Below are positions 15,361 to 24,588 of a stretch of DNA of 64,000 nt, in pieces. The notes beneath the pieces were generated by a model. It had not been told where the DNA came from, did no database searches, and saw only the letters and a program-made list of their open reading frames with translations. The position numbers and the translations under genes were made by a program. This DNA is from RYN-428 sp035551995 (GTDB lineage: Bacteria > Planctomycetota > Phycisphaerae > Tepidisphaerales > Tepidisphaeraceae), in assembly GCA_035551995.1 (NCBI GenBank), contig DASZME010000071.1, positions 1-64,000 on the forward strand, in the 5' to 3' direction. The stretch's first letter is position 1. Every line of letters begins with the position of its first letter.

Positions 15361-17451
15361 TTAGCTGAATTTGAAAGACTCGATGTTCGCCACGCCCTTG
15401 CCTCCGACGTAAACCAGATACAGGTTGTGAACTCCCGTGGCGCCGGTCACTTTTGTCGATTGCAGCGTATAGTTTTCCCATGAGCCGGTGGAGGCGGCCT
15501 TCAGCGTTCCGATGAGGGCCCCGGTTGGACTATCGAGGCGAAGTTGAATGCTGCCGGCCTCGCTGGCGATCGTAGAGATGTCGGCGCTGAAGGTCGATAC
15601 GCCCTTGCCGAAATCGACCTGGTTGTATTCGGCCCAGTCTCCGCCCATTCCATAGCCAAGTCCCTTGAAGTTGTCGAACTTAAGACCGCCATGCTGGCTG
15701 TTGAAGTTCAGCGCCTGGATCGTCGTCAGCGCGCTTTGAGTGGAACTCGCGGGCGATGTTGTCGGAGGCGTCGGAGTCGGCGTCGTTGGCGTGGACTTGC
15801 CGCCAGTTGTCGCGAAGCCTTTATCAAAATATGCGACGAGCGCGGCGGCGGTGCAGCTTGCGTTAAAGCTCTGCTCCGATTGCGTGGTCGCCTTGGACAC
15901 GAATCCCGAAACGCCGCCGCTGATGTTCATCGAACTAGCGTAAGACGAGATCGAACGGCTCGGATCGGGGAAAGGCAGCGGACTGCTCATGGTGTTCCCT
16001 TCCGATTTGACGATGTTGTCGCCCTGGCGCCAGGTGGGCGCCTTGTAGTAGGAGTTGCCGGAAATCGTCTCGGTCGAGTTATAAGCCGTGTCGTGGTTTT
16101 CGAAGGCGTAGCTGGTGATGTTTTCGAATTCGTTGCCGGTGACGGTGATCCGGTTGATCGCGTTGATGCCCTTTCCGCCGACCACTTGGCCGTCGGCGAC
16201 GACAACGCCCAAAGTCCAATCGTAGACGATGTTGTTTTCGATCTTCACGTCATTGTTGCCGACGGACTGGGAAGCGTTCGGCTGGCCCTGTCCGAACGTC
16301 AGCGTAATCGCGGCGGCGGCGTTGGTAATGCTTTGGGTAAAGATGTTGTCGCTGATCACGACGCCCGCGCCGGGTTTGATGTTGCCGACGATCATTCCGC
16401 CGCCCTGAGCGGTGCTGCCGATATTTCCGCCGCCGAAGAACACGTTGTTGGTGACCGTGCCCGTCACTCCCCCGGCGGTCGTGCTCGCGCCGGTGACGAC
16501 GCCGAACGACATGGCGGTGGGATCGTTGATAAAGACGTTCCCCGACACGATTCCGCCGGACCGAGCCTGCAGCCCATAACCGGCGGCGTTGGAAAAGACA
16601 TTATTGGTGATGACGCAGTTGACGTTGGCGGCGGAAAGATAGGCGTCGTGATTGAACCACGTCGGACCCGCGCCGGAAATTTTCGAGTTCCAGCCGTTGT
16701 GGTCAAGTAGATTGCCGGTGAGCGTAAAGTTGGTAACGCCGGTGACGTAGATTCCCTCGGCATGATGGGCGTCGGCCGACCATGCGTCGATGATCACATT
16801 GTTGCGGACAGTTACATTGGTCAACGGGCCCATCAGGTCCTGAAAGTTCATGTTGACGGTGTAATTTTCGACTTCGCAATTTTCGACGGTGATGTCATTG
16901 CTCTTGGTCAGGATATTGATCCCGACGGCATAGCTTGATACGGGGTGAGCGGTCCTGGCCGGATCGCGCCCGTCGGCGTCAAAGTGAATTCCCATGATCG
17001 CGACATAATTGATCACCTTCGCCCCGACGCTGCCGGTGAGGAATCCGGATTCGGTGCCGGTGAGAATGGTGGGCCGGGCGCCCGTGCCGTACGAACCGAG
17101 GACCATCGGGTCCTGGGCCGATTTTCCGCTGAGCGTCCAGTATATGAAATCACCGTGAAACGTATCGCCGGCCTTCAGCAACATTTCGTCGCCCGTGTTA
17201 TTCCGGAGCATCGATTCCGCCTTGGCCAGGCTCTGTACGGGAGAGGACGGAGATAGTCCGCTGTTGCGATCGTTGCCGGTTGAGCTGCTGCAATAAATGA
17301 CGTGATCACCGGCCGAAGGAGTGATAACCGTGTCTCCGCCGGCGTTTAGCGAGACCGAAAGCATTGTTCGCGATTCGAGCTGCTCGACGACCTTTGGCGG
17401 GGCCGGGCGCGATTTTTTCCGGCGTTTTGCGAACCAAGGGAATCTGAACAT
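15361..17451 (-). CDS. Secreted right-handed beta-helix protein with C-terminal CBM6-like domain
   Basis: A 696-residue extracellular protein. The start is the ATG at 17451 (MFRFPWFAKRRKK), with AAGGAG 8 bp upstream; the open frame extends 37 codons further without support. Residues ~23-32 (EQLESRTMLS) are the Planctomycetota LExRxLLS secretion signature. The body holds parallel beta-helix repeats with the opening VIYCSSSTGNDRNSGLSP, found in DUF1565/pectate-lyase-like proteins, and many NNVF/GNVF/NNIV rungs. A Thr/Pro linker (~550-565) leads to a ~120-residue domain (GLKFDNFKGLGYGMGGDWAE, then GSIQLRLDSPTG) that looks like a family 6 carbohydrate-binding module. It probably binds or cleaves a polysaccharide outside the cell. 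A paralogue lies directly upstream (17952). Confidence 0.85.
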   Translation of the reverse strand: MFRFPWFAKRRKKSRPAPPKVVEQLESRTMLSVSLNAGGDTVITPSAGDHVIYCSSSTGNDRNSGLSPSSPVQSLAKAESMLRNNTGDEMLLKAGDTFHGDFIYWTLSGKSAQDPMVLGSYGTGARPTILTGTESGFLTGSVGAKVINYVAIMGIHFDADGRDPARTAHPVSSYAVGINILTKSNDITVENCEVENYTVNMNFQDLMGPLTNVTVRNNVIIDAWSADAHHAEGIYVTGVTNFTLTGNLLDHNGWNSKISGAGPTWFNHDAYLSAANVNCVITNNVFSNAAGYGLQARSGGIVSGNVFINDPTAMSFGVVTGASTTAGGVTGTVTNNVFFGGGNIGSTAQGGGMIVGNIKPGAGVVISDNIFTQSITNAAAAITLTFGQGQPNASQSVGNNDVKIENNIVYDWTLGVVVADGQVVGGKGINAINRITVTGNEFENITSYAFENHDTAYNSTETISGNSYYKAPTWRQGDNIVKSEGNTMSSPLPFPDPSRSISSYASSMNISGGVSGFVSKATTQSEQSFNASCTAAALVAYFDKGFATTGGKSTPTTPTPTPPTTSPASSTQSALTTIQALNFNSQHGGLKFDNFKGLGYGMGGDWAEYNQVDFGKGVSTFSADISTIASEAGSIQLRLDSPTGALIGTLKAASTGSWENYTLQSTKVTGATGVHNLYLVYVGGKGVANIESFKFS

Positions 17452-17854
17452 TCGAAAGCTCCTTCTTGCCTGTGCGGCATGGAAACAACCAGAGCGCTGC
17501 CCTTCAAAACGCAAAGCGTCGAAAGGCCAGGCACCTGGAATGCGCGAACGTTGAAGACGCAACCCAAAAGGCTTGCGATAGCCTCTATCACCGCTCCCCC
17601 GAGTCAGTGATGGGCCGCAAATTAGCGGGTGTCAATCGGCGTGGCTACCCAAATTGTCGAAAAAAATAAGAAAATTTTAGCGCAGCAACATAACGCTATT
17701 TTACGATCGTCGGAGCGGCGAACGCTTATCGGACTTATATGGGGTCCCAACTGTCGCACTCAAACAAGCCGCTTCACCGTCCATCAAAGTCCTTGCGCAA
17801 CAGTATCGGCCGCGGAATTGTCCCAGTTAAGGATGCGGCGCGTTTCCCGCGCCG

Positions 17855-17920
17855 CTATAGCGTTCCTGCGTTGAGCGGCACCGCTTGCGGGGCGTGTTCC
17901 GCGACCACATGAGAAATGGT
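17855..17920 (+). repeat. Dispersed palindromic (REP-like) element
   Basis: Consensus-like core GCGTTGAGCGGCACCGCTTG followed by CGGGGCGTGTTCCGCGACC, then CATGAGAAATGGT. It lies in the 500-bp gap between the two beta-helix paralogues. The rest of that gap (17452-17854) is AT-richer around 17660-17700 and shows no gene. Confidence 0.75.
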
Positions 17921-17951
17921 CCACAAGCGGCGGCGCGAAACTTTTCTCGTC

Positions 17952-20444
17952 TCAGCTAAAGCGAAACGATTCGACGTTCGCCACGCCCTTGCCGCCGACA
18001 AACACCAGATACAGGTTGTGAACTCCCGAGGCGCCCGTCACTTTTGTAGTCTGCTGCGTATAGTTGCTCCACGATCCGGTCGGCGTGGCTTTGAGCGTTC
18101 CGATCAGCGTGCCGGTGGGACTATCCAGACGAATCTGGATGCTTCCGGCCTGACCGGCGAGCGCGGATAGATTGGCGCTGAACGTCGTCACGCCGGCGCC
18201 GAAATTAATCTGATTGTATTCGGCCCAGTCGCCGCCGTTCGCGTAACCCAGGCCGTTGAAATTATCGAACTGAAGTCCGCCCTTCTGGCTGTTAAAATCC
18301 AGAGCCGAAATCGTGCTCGTTGCGCTTTGCCCGGCGGAGCTGAATTGGAATGACTCCACGTTCGCCACCTGTGAGCCGCCGACGAAAACCAAATACAGAT
18401 TGTGAATTCCCGTGGCGCCGCTCACCGTAGTCGACTCACTCTCATAGTTGCTCCACGATCCGGTGGAGGCGGCTTTGAGCGTGCCGATCAGAGTTCCGGT
18501 CGGACTGTCAAGGCGAAGCTGCAGCGACCCGTTCAACCCGGCCGGCGCCGCGATCTCGGCCGCGAATTTCGTCACGCCGCTCCCGAAATCGACCTTGCTA
18601 TACTCGGCCCAGTCGCCGTTGACGGCATATCCAAGACCCTTGAAATTATCGAACTTCAATCCGCCCTTCTGGCTGTTCAGACTCAGCGCCTGAATCGTCC
18701 CCAGCGCGCTTTGAGACGACGCGGCGGGCGCCGTAACGGGCGTGGGCGATTGCGTGGATACTGACGTCGTCGTGGGTGGAGAGACGGTCTTGTCGCTCGA
18801 TGCCGAGAACCCGCCGCCGATGTATGAAACGATCGCGGCGGCGTCGTAGCCGGCGTTCCACGTCTGCTCGGATTGCCCGTCGGCCTTGGCCAGCAGTCCA
18901 CCGCTTCCGCCGCTGACTTTGATCGACGTAGCATACGACCCGATCGAGCGCGTTGGATCGGGGAACGCCATAGGCTTGCTCGACACCGTGCCGACCGCTT
19001 TAACCTCCGTGAAGCCCTGCATGAAGGTGTTTGCGTTGTAGTAGCTGTTGGCGGAGATCGTTTCCTGGGAGGCGTAAGAGCCGCTGTGATTTTCGATGGC
19101 GGTCGTGCTCAGATTTTCAAACTGATTTCCGCTGATGGTGACGCGATTGAGCGCGGCGATCCCTTTCCCGCCGGGAGACTGGCCGGCTTCGACGTCGATT
19201 CCGATGGTCCAGTCGTAGAAGGTGTTATTCTGAATCTTCAGATCGTTGATCCCGACCGACCCTTGTGGATTGGACTGATCGGTTCCGTAGGTCAATACAA
19301 TGGCGGCGGCGGAGCCGCTGATGCTCTGCGTAAAAATGTTGCCGCTGATCGTCGCGCCGGATCCCGCCTTGATGTTACCGACGATGATTCCGTCTCCTTG
19401 CGGAACGCCCAGGAGGCTTGCGCCGCCGATGAAGACGTTGTCGGTTACTGAGCCTGTCACTCCGCCGTTGGTCGTGGCCGCCCCGTTCACGACGCCAAAA
19501 GACATGCCGACCGGATCGTTGATGAACACGTTTCCGGTGACGATTCCGCCGGATCGGGCTTGCAGTCCGTAAGCCGAGGCGTCGGCGAAAATGTTGTCGA
19601 TCACCTGGCAGTTGGTGTTGGCGGCGGAAAGATAGGCGTCGTGGTTTTGCCAGGTGGGCGCCGCCCCCGATACCTTTGCGCTCCATCCATTGTGTTCGAA
19701 GTAATTGCCATAAAGAGTCAGGCCGTTGACCTCGTTGGCATAGAGACCCTGGGCGTGCCCGTCGCTGGACCAGGCGTCGAGCACGACATTTCTGCGAACC
19801 GTCACGCCGGAGATCGTCCCGTAGTAGCCCTGGAAATTCATGTTGACCGCATAGTTTTCGACCAGGCAATTTTCAACAAGGATGTCCGTGCCTTTGGACA
19901 GGATGTCGATACCGGTCGGGTCGTTCCTGACCGGCTTGGACGTGAGCGCCGGATCTCGCGAGTTGGCGTCGAAGTGAATTCCCATGATCGCCAGGTAATC
20001 GACCTCCGGCGTCGAGACCGCGCCGGTCTCGAAGGCCGTCTCGCTGCCGCTGTCGATCGTCGGCCTCGGCCCGCTTCCGTAGGAGCCGAGCACCATCGGC
20101 TCCTGGGCTGATTTTCCGCTGAGGCGCCAGTAGATGAAGTCGCCCTGCCAGGTGTCTCCGGCCTTGAGCAGGAGTTGATCGCCGGTGTGGTTCGTCAGGA
20201 GAGATTCGGCGCGTGCGAGCGTTTTGACGGGCTTTGCCGCGGAGAGTCCGTTGTTGCCGTCATTGCCGGTCGAACTGCTGCAATAGATGACTTTATCGCC
20301 GGCGCCGGGGGTAATCACGGTCCAGCCGCTGGAGTTCACGGCGACGGAAAGCAATGTTCGCGTCTCGAGCCGTTCGATGTTTTGGGCGATACAACGCGAT
20401 GATTTTCCGAGCAAAGCCGAAAGCAACCATGTAATAAATGACAT
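17952..20444 (-). CDS. Secreted right-handed beta-helix protein with two CBM6-like domains
   Basis: An 830-residue paralogue of the preceding protein, clearly related over its whole length. The ATG at 20444 has AGGAG 11 bp upstream. The secretion signature is NIERLETRTLLS at ~22-33, followed by the same VIYCSSSTGNDGNNGLS opening and beta-helix rungs. The difference is at the C-terminus: two CBM6-like domains in tandem (from ~575 and ~708), each with the GDWAEY and LQLRLDSPTG/IQIRLDSPTG segments, where the neighbour has one. The two domains resemble each other closely, indicating recent internal duplication. The expected role is binding and perhaps cleaving an extracellular polysaccharide; the sequence shows no obvious lyase catalytic triad. 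Confidence 0.85.
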   Translation of the reverse strand: MSFITWLLSALLGKSSRCIAQNIERLETRTLLSVAVNSSGWTVITPGAGDKVIYCSSSTGNDGNNGLSAAKPVKTLARAESLLTNHTGDQLLLKAGDTWQGDFIYWRLSGKSAQEPMVLGSYGSGPRPTIDSGSETAFETGAVSTPEVDYLAIMGIHFDANSRDPALTSKPVRNDPTGIDILSKGTDILVENCLVENYAVNMNFQGYYGTISGVTVRRNVVLDAWSSDGHAQGLYANEVNGLTLYGNYFEHNGWSAKVSGAAPTWQNHDAYLSAANTNCQVIDNIFADASAYGLQARSGGIVTGNVFINDPVGMSFGVVNGAATTNGGVTGSVTDNVFIGGASLLGVPQGDGIIVGNIKAGSGATISGNIFTQSISGSAAAIVLTYGTDQSNPQGSVGINDLKIQNNTFYDWTIGIDVEAGQSPGGKGIAALNRVTISGNQFENLSTTAIENHSGSYASQETISANSYYNANTFMQGFTEVKAVGTVSSKPMAFPDPTRSIGSYATSIKVSGGSGGLLAKADGQSEQTWNAGYDAAAIVSYIGGGFSASSDKTVSPPTTTSVSTQSPTPVTAPAASSQSALGTIQALSLNSQKGGLKFDNFKGLGYAVNGDWAEYSKVDFGSGVTKFAAEIAAPAGLNGSLQLRLDSPTGTLIGTLKAASTGSWSNYESESTTVSGATGIHNLYLVFVGGSQVANVESFQFSSAGQSATSTISALDFNSQKGGLQFDNFNGLGYANGGDWAEYNQINFGAGVTTFSANLSALAGQAGSIQIRLDSPTGTLIGTLKATPTGSWSNYTQQTTKVTGASGVHNLYLVFVGGKGVANVESFRFS

Positions 20445-20506
20445 ATCTACACGTCTCCTGATAAAAACGAGGGTAGCGCCCGCGCGGTGAAGCGCCGGGA
20501 TCTTTA

Positions 20507-20529
20507 GCCTCGGCGCGGCGCGCCGAGGC
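20507..20529. other. GC-rich palindrome upstream of the beta-helix gene; stretch without genes
   Basis: A 10-bp stem (GCCTCGGCGC with GCGCCGAGGC) around a three-base loop, 63 bp upstream of the minus-strand ATG at 20444. It could be a leader hairpin or a protein-binding palindrome. Apart from it, 20445-20788 holds no gene I can support. Confidence 0.4.
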
Positions 20530-20788
20530 GATCGTCACTGGAATGCGTAACTGGTAAAAACACGGTCAGGAGGAGGTCTGCCCAAACCACAACGACGAAC
20601 CGTGTCACTAACAGAGGATCGCAACGTAGCGAATTACCGGAAGCGTTACTATCGGGTCGAACGAGAAAAAAAAGAAAAAATCGGACCCGATGAAAATGCG
20701 GAAGCTTGCCCTTCCTGCGAAGAAAAAATGGCGCCTTCCAAAGACTCGCTATTCCGCGTGAAAAATCGTCTGGATCGCAGCAAGCCGG

Positions 20789-21754
20789 TCACTTTGGCTG
20801 GCGCCATGACCGCGGCCGCGGCCGCTCGCCCGCCGGCTTTCCGTCAAGCTGCGGCACAAGCCAATTCACGCCGTCGATGTTGTCCAACAGCCTTAGCTCC
20901 GCGTCCTCGCTGGATTCATTGATGATGCCGATCGGGCCCGCGTATCCGCTGTCGCGAATGACCTTCAGCAACGATACGTCAAGCGTCCCCTGGCCGACGG
21001 GAACGACCGGTTCGCCGCCGCGCGGCGATATCTTCGTCATGCCGTTCAAGTTGACGTCCAACAGATAAGGCACCATCTTGTTAAATAGTTCGGAGAAGCG
21101 ATCGAGGTCTCCATATCCGTGGTGCAGGCTGTAAACGATTCCCACGTTGTTAATCCCCTCGTTTTTCAATCGCTCGATAATGGCGATCTCGTTTTCCGGC
21201 TCTCCGAACCAGCCGCCGTGGTTATACAGCCCCAGCGTGCAGCCGATCTTCCCCGCCTCCTCGGCAATCACGCGCATGCGCTCCGCCGCCGCTTTCACGC
21301 GAGCGTCCTGCCCGTTGCCGTAGTTGGCCCAACTCGACACCCACAACTGCGTATGCACATGGTGCTTTGCGAGGCAACCGAGCAAGTAGCGGGCGTCCTT
21401 ATTCAGCGAGTCGGGAAACCAAATTCCGGTCAGCTCGATGCCGCGCTTTTGAAGCTCGTCCAATTCCGTATCGAATCCCGGCAGCTGCTTCGTCCGCCAG
21501 TCATAGGAAAACTTTCGCAATCCGATTCGGCTGAGCATTTCCGCCCGCTGCTCGGGCGTGCGCTGCTTCCCGTCATACGGAACGATGCACCACGCGACGA
21601 GATTCGAACGGGCGAAGATGTCGTTCGTCGGCCGGGAGGCGGGCCGCGTCACCGGCCCGACGGGCGGCGCGCCGAGGCTGATGCGCGCGGAAACCGTTAC
21701 GGCCATCGCGGCGAGGACAACCACGAATTTCAGAATTGGTTTTTGGGTCGCCAT
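20789..21754 (-). CDS. Exported sugar phosphate isomerase/epimerase-like TIM barrel
   Basis: A member of the AP-endonuclease-2/xylose-isomerase-like TIM-barrel superfamily. I start it at the ATG at 21754 (MATQKPILKFVVVLAAMAVT, 321 residues), which gives a good Sec signal peptide. An ATG 15 bp earlier is possible, and neither has a strong ribosome-binding site. Segments typical of the fold are RKFSYDWRTKQLPGFDTELD, the strand LGLYNHGGWFGEPENE carrying a likely metal-binding His and Glu, IVYSLHHGYGDLDR and YLLDVNLNGM, and the final IGIINESSEDAE. Members of this family are often exported in Planctomycetota and act on carbohydrates. The true substrate is unknown. The extreme C-terminus is basic. 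Confidence 0.8.
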   Translation of the reverse strand: MATQKPILKFVVVLAAMAVTVSARISLGAPPVGPVTRPASRPTNDIFARSNLVAWCIVPYDGKQRTPEQRAEMLSRIGLRKFSYDWRTKQLPGFDTELDELQKRGIELTGIWFPDSLNKDARYLLGCLAKHHVHTQLWVSSWANYGNGQDARVKAAAERMRVIAEEAGKIGCTLGLYNHGGWFGEPENEIAIIERLKNEGINNVGIVYSLHHGYGDLDRFSELFNKMVPYLLDVNLNGMTKISPRGGEPVVPVGQGTLDVSLLKVIRDSGYAGPIGIINESSEDAELRLLDNIDGVNWLVPQLDGKPAGERPRPRSWRQPK

Positions 21755-22313
21755 CGTGAGAATTCCCATCAATGATTTCACGTCAAAGCAGCCCGAAGGC
21801 CGCATCATATGCCGTCGAACCCGGCGCCCGACACGCGCCGAACTTTAGCGGGCATGCGCCGTTGTGTCGAGGCAGAAGAGCGGGTCGAGCGGGACGAGCT
21901 CGCTCCTCAAATTGCAGGTATACGGCAGGCGCAAGGGCGTGAGCATCAACGGCGAAAAGCGGACAAGCGCCCATTCCCGTTCGATCCGTCCCACGCGCTG
22001 AAAAAATGCGCCGAACTTACCGCCAGGGCGAAATGACGAGGTCAATCGCGGCGGCGGTCGGAACGGCGTGGTATTCGCCAATGAATGCGTCGTGGTAAGC
22101 CACTGTGGCCCGAACTCCTTTAAGGCCGAATATTCCTCTCTGCCGGCGGCGGTCGAATTCCCAGTCGTTTCGTCTTCTTTGACGACCGATCATGGCAAAG
22201 CGCCGTTGTCGCCTCCAACCGTTGTCGTTACAGTCGCATCACGTCCGTCCAATCTGCCTGCCGTGATAAGAGACTCTTGGGACGTGCGACCTGAACCATG
22301 ACTGGAGCCGCAA
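21755..22313. other. Intergenic region upstream of transketolase
   Basis: About 560 bp between a divergent pair. Short open frames exist but show no family sequence, ribosome-binding site or codon bias that would support a gene. GGAG at 22303-22306 serves the transketolase start. I see no repeat or strong hairpin here. Confidence 0.5.
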
Positions 22314-24278
22314 ATGAGTTTTGAAGCCGCCGTAAATAAAAAAGCCGTCGAGATCGGAAAGTTGTCCGTCGAGATGACCACCGCCGCCGGAAGCGGGCAT
22401 CCTTCGACGGCCCTGTCGTTAGCTCATCTCATCACCGTCCTGATGTATCACCAAATGCGCTACGATCCCAAGGACCCGTGGAATCCCAATTCCGATCGGC
22501 TTGTGCTGAGCGAGGGTCATGCGGTGCCGATCATCTACGCGGCTTACGCCGATCTTGGCGGGTTTATCACGCCGATCGGCAAGTCGCACGATCGATCGGC
22601 CGGCCGGGCGATGACGCGGGAAGACGCCATGACGCTCCGGGCGATCGACAGCCCGATCGACGGTCATCCGAACCCGCAGTGCGGGTTTCCCTTCGCCGAC
22701 GCGGCGACCGGATCGCTCGGGCAAGGCCTCAGCGTGGCGGCGGGGCTCGGCGCGGCGGCGCGCATGGATCACCTTGACCGCAACATCTATTGCATCATCG
22801 GCGACGGCGAAGCGCGCGAAGGCCAGATATGGGAGGCGGCGGATTTTATCGTCGATCACGCCCTCACCAATGTCATCCCGATCTTCAACTGCAACGAACT
22901 GGCGCAAAGCGACTGGGTCAGCCCGCAGCAGAGTTTTCAGGGAATCGCCGAGAAGTGCAAAGCCTATGGCTTTATCGTGCGCGTCATTGACGGGCACGAT
23001 CCGCTGGAAATATCCAAGGCGCTGCAGGAACTAAACGTCGTGAAAAACGGCAACCGCCCGCTGGCGATCGTCGCCCGCACGGTCAAAGGTTGGGGCGCGT
23101 TCGGCGAGCAGGGAATGGGCAAGCACGGCACGCCGGTGAAGAAGGATCATCTGAAGGAGATTCTCGGCGAACTCGATAAAACATTGAAAGACATGGGCGC
23201 GTTCGACGTGGTGGTCGGCGACGAATTGAAAATACCGGCTCCCAAGCCCGACCCGATGAACCCGCCGGGAAAGCCGATCAAGGCGGCGCCGTATGCCGAG
23301 GGTCTGGCGATGGTCGGCATGGAAAAAGATCTGGCGGCGGGAAAGCCGATCGCGCCGCGCAAGGCGTACGGCGCGGCGCTCGTGTCGCTCGGGAACGCCG
23401 ACAAACGGGTCATCGGCCTTGACGCCGACGTGAAAAATTCCACGCACGCCGAGTGGTTCGCCAAGAAATTCCCGGCTCAGTATCTGGAATGCAAAATCGC
23501 CGAGCAGAATATGATCAGCGTCGCGGCCGGCGCCAGCGCGGCGGGCAAAATTCCGTTTTGCTCCACTTTCGCCAAGTTCGTCGTCCGCGCCTATGACCAA
23601 GTCGAGATGGCGATCATCAGCGGCGCCAACATCAAGATCACCGGCACCCACGCCGGCGTTACGTTGGCCGCCGACGGGCCCAGCCAGATGTCGTTGCCGG
23701 ACGTCGCGTTTTTCCGTAGCTTCTGCCACACGACCAACTTCAACGGCCGTCCCGCGGTTAGCTACTTTTTCCCCGCCGACGCGGTCAGCTGCTACAAGAT
23801 CACCGAACTGATGGCCAACCTGGATGGCGCCTGCTATCAGCGCGCGCTTCGGGCCGAAACCAAGAATCTCTATAAGCCCGAAGAGCGGTTCGAAGTGGGC
23901 GGATACAAAGTCCTCCGTGAAGGCAAAGACATCGTTTACGTCAGCGCCGGCTACATGGTGCATGAGTGTTTGAAAGCCGCCGACGAATTGGCCAAGAGCG
24001 GCAAGAAGGCGACCGTGATCGATGCGTATAGTCTGCCGCTGCAAACCAAGGGCATACTCGAAATCGCCCAGAAGAACGGCGGCAAAATCGTCACGGTCGA
24101 AGACAATTACTCGGGCGGTCTGGACGTCGAGATCGCGATGGCCATCGCTCAAGCCGGCGCCGCGGTAAAATTGGACAGTCTATATGTGCATCAGCTTCCC
24201 AAGAGCGGACGAGAGCCGCAGGACGTATTGGACTATCTGGGTTTGGGACTGAAGCCGATCCTGGAAGCGGCGCAATGA
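22314..24278 (+). CDS. tkt: Transketolase
   Basis: ThDP-dependent enzyme of the pentose phosphate pathway that moves two-carbon ketol units between sugar phosphates. It has 654 residues, normal for a full-length transketolase. The N-terminal pyrophosphate domain has GSGHPSTALSLAHL, SLGQGLSVAAGLGAAARM and the metal/ThDP motif GDGEAREGQIWEAADF, with the NxxELAQSD segment. A linker rich in Pro and Lys leads into the pyrimidine domain (LDADVKNSTHAEWF, CKIAEQNMISVAAGASAAGK with the catalytic Glu). The C-terminal domain starts near residue 540. The shorter, archaeal/human-like layout of the N-terminal domain (HPSTALSLAHLITVLMY) should be noted. The gene stands alone with no pentose-phosphate neighbour. 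Confidence 0.95.
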   Translation: MSFEAAVNKKAVEIGKLSVEMTTAAGSGHPSTALSLAHLITVLMYHQMRYDPKDPWNPNSDRLVLSEGHAVPIIYAAYADLGGFITPIGKSHDRSAGRAMTREDAMTLRAIDSPIDGHPNPQCGFPFADAATGSLGQGLSVAAGLGAAARMDHLDRNIYCIIGDGEAREGQIWEAADFIVDHALTNVIPIFNCNELAQSDWVSPQQSFQGIAEKCKAYGFIVRVIDGHDPLEISKALQELNVVKNGNRPLAIVARTVKGWGAFGEQGMGKHGTPVKKDHLKEILGELDKTLKDMGAFDVVVGDELKIPAPKPDPMNPPGKPIKAAPYAEGLAMVGMEKDLAAGKPIAPRKAYGAALVSLGNADKRVIGLDADVKNSTHAEWFAKKFPAQYLECKIAEQNMISVAAGASAAGKIPFCSTFAKFVVRAYDQVEMAIISGANIKITGTHAGVTLAADGPSQMSLPDVAFFRSFCHTTNFNGRPAVSYFFPADAVSCYKITELMANLDGACYQRALRAETKNLYKPEERFEVGGYKVLREGKDIVYVSAGYMVHECLKAADELAKSGKKATVIDAYSLPLQTKGILEIAQKNGGKIVTVEDNYSGGLDVEIAMAIAQAGAAVKLDSLYVHQLPKSGREPQDVLDYLGLGLKPILEAAQ

Positions 24279-24553
24279 AGTTTTTGTTTTCGCGGATTTA
24301 AGCCACGTCCGTCCGTTCTCGGTCGGACCGCGTCGGCGCCTGCGGAACTACCATCCTCTTCCATGTCGAAAATTCAAACGTCTTGATCATCGGCGCCCGT
24401 TTCAGCGCGTCGCATTGCGCCTCCGTGAAAAGTGCTCGCGGGAAAAATGGCGCAGTTATCCTCTTTCGGTTTTGTCGCTCTTCCTTTTTGGCCAAAAGAG
24501 CCAGGGAGCGATGAGGAATGAGTCGCCGGCGAGTTCCCTGTTACAACACTTGC
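24279..24553. other. Intergenic region between transketolase and prephenate dehydrogenase
   Basis: The two genes converge here. A 65-codon minus-strand frame at 24298-24495 begins MAKKEERQNRKR but has no ribosome-binding site and no family I know, so I do not call it. No T-tailed terminator hairpin is evident. Confidence 0.4.
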
Positions 24554-24588
24554 GAATTTGATTCTGGATTTCAGATTTGGGATTTCAT
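24554..24588. repeat. Heptanucleotide short tandem repeat (family 2)
   Basis: Five units (GAATTTG, ATTCTGG, ATTTCAG, ATTTGGG, ATTTCAT) run exactly into the stop codon of the minus-strand prephenate dehydrogenase gene. Confidence 0.65.

Noticed and set aside
20602..20922. A 106-codon plus-strand frame upstream of the TIM-barrel gene's end.
   Set aside because: Its second half is antisense to the C-terminus of the exported TIM barrel, it has no ribosome-binding site, and its first half is just a lysine-rich stretch.
24298..24495. A 65-codon minus-strand frame beginning MAKKEERQNRKR.
   Set aside because: There is no ribosome-binding site, promoter or recognisable domain; it may be a remnant but cannot be supported.
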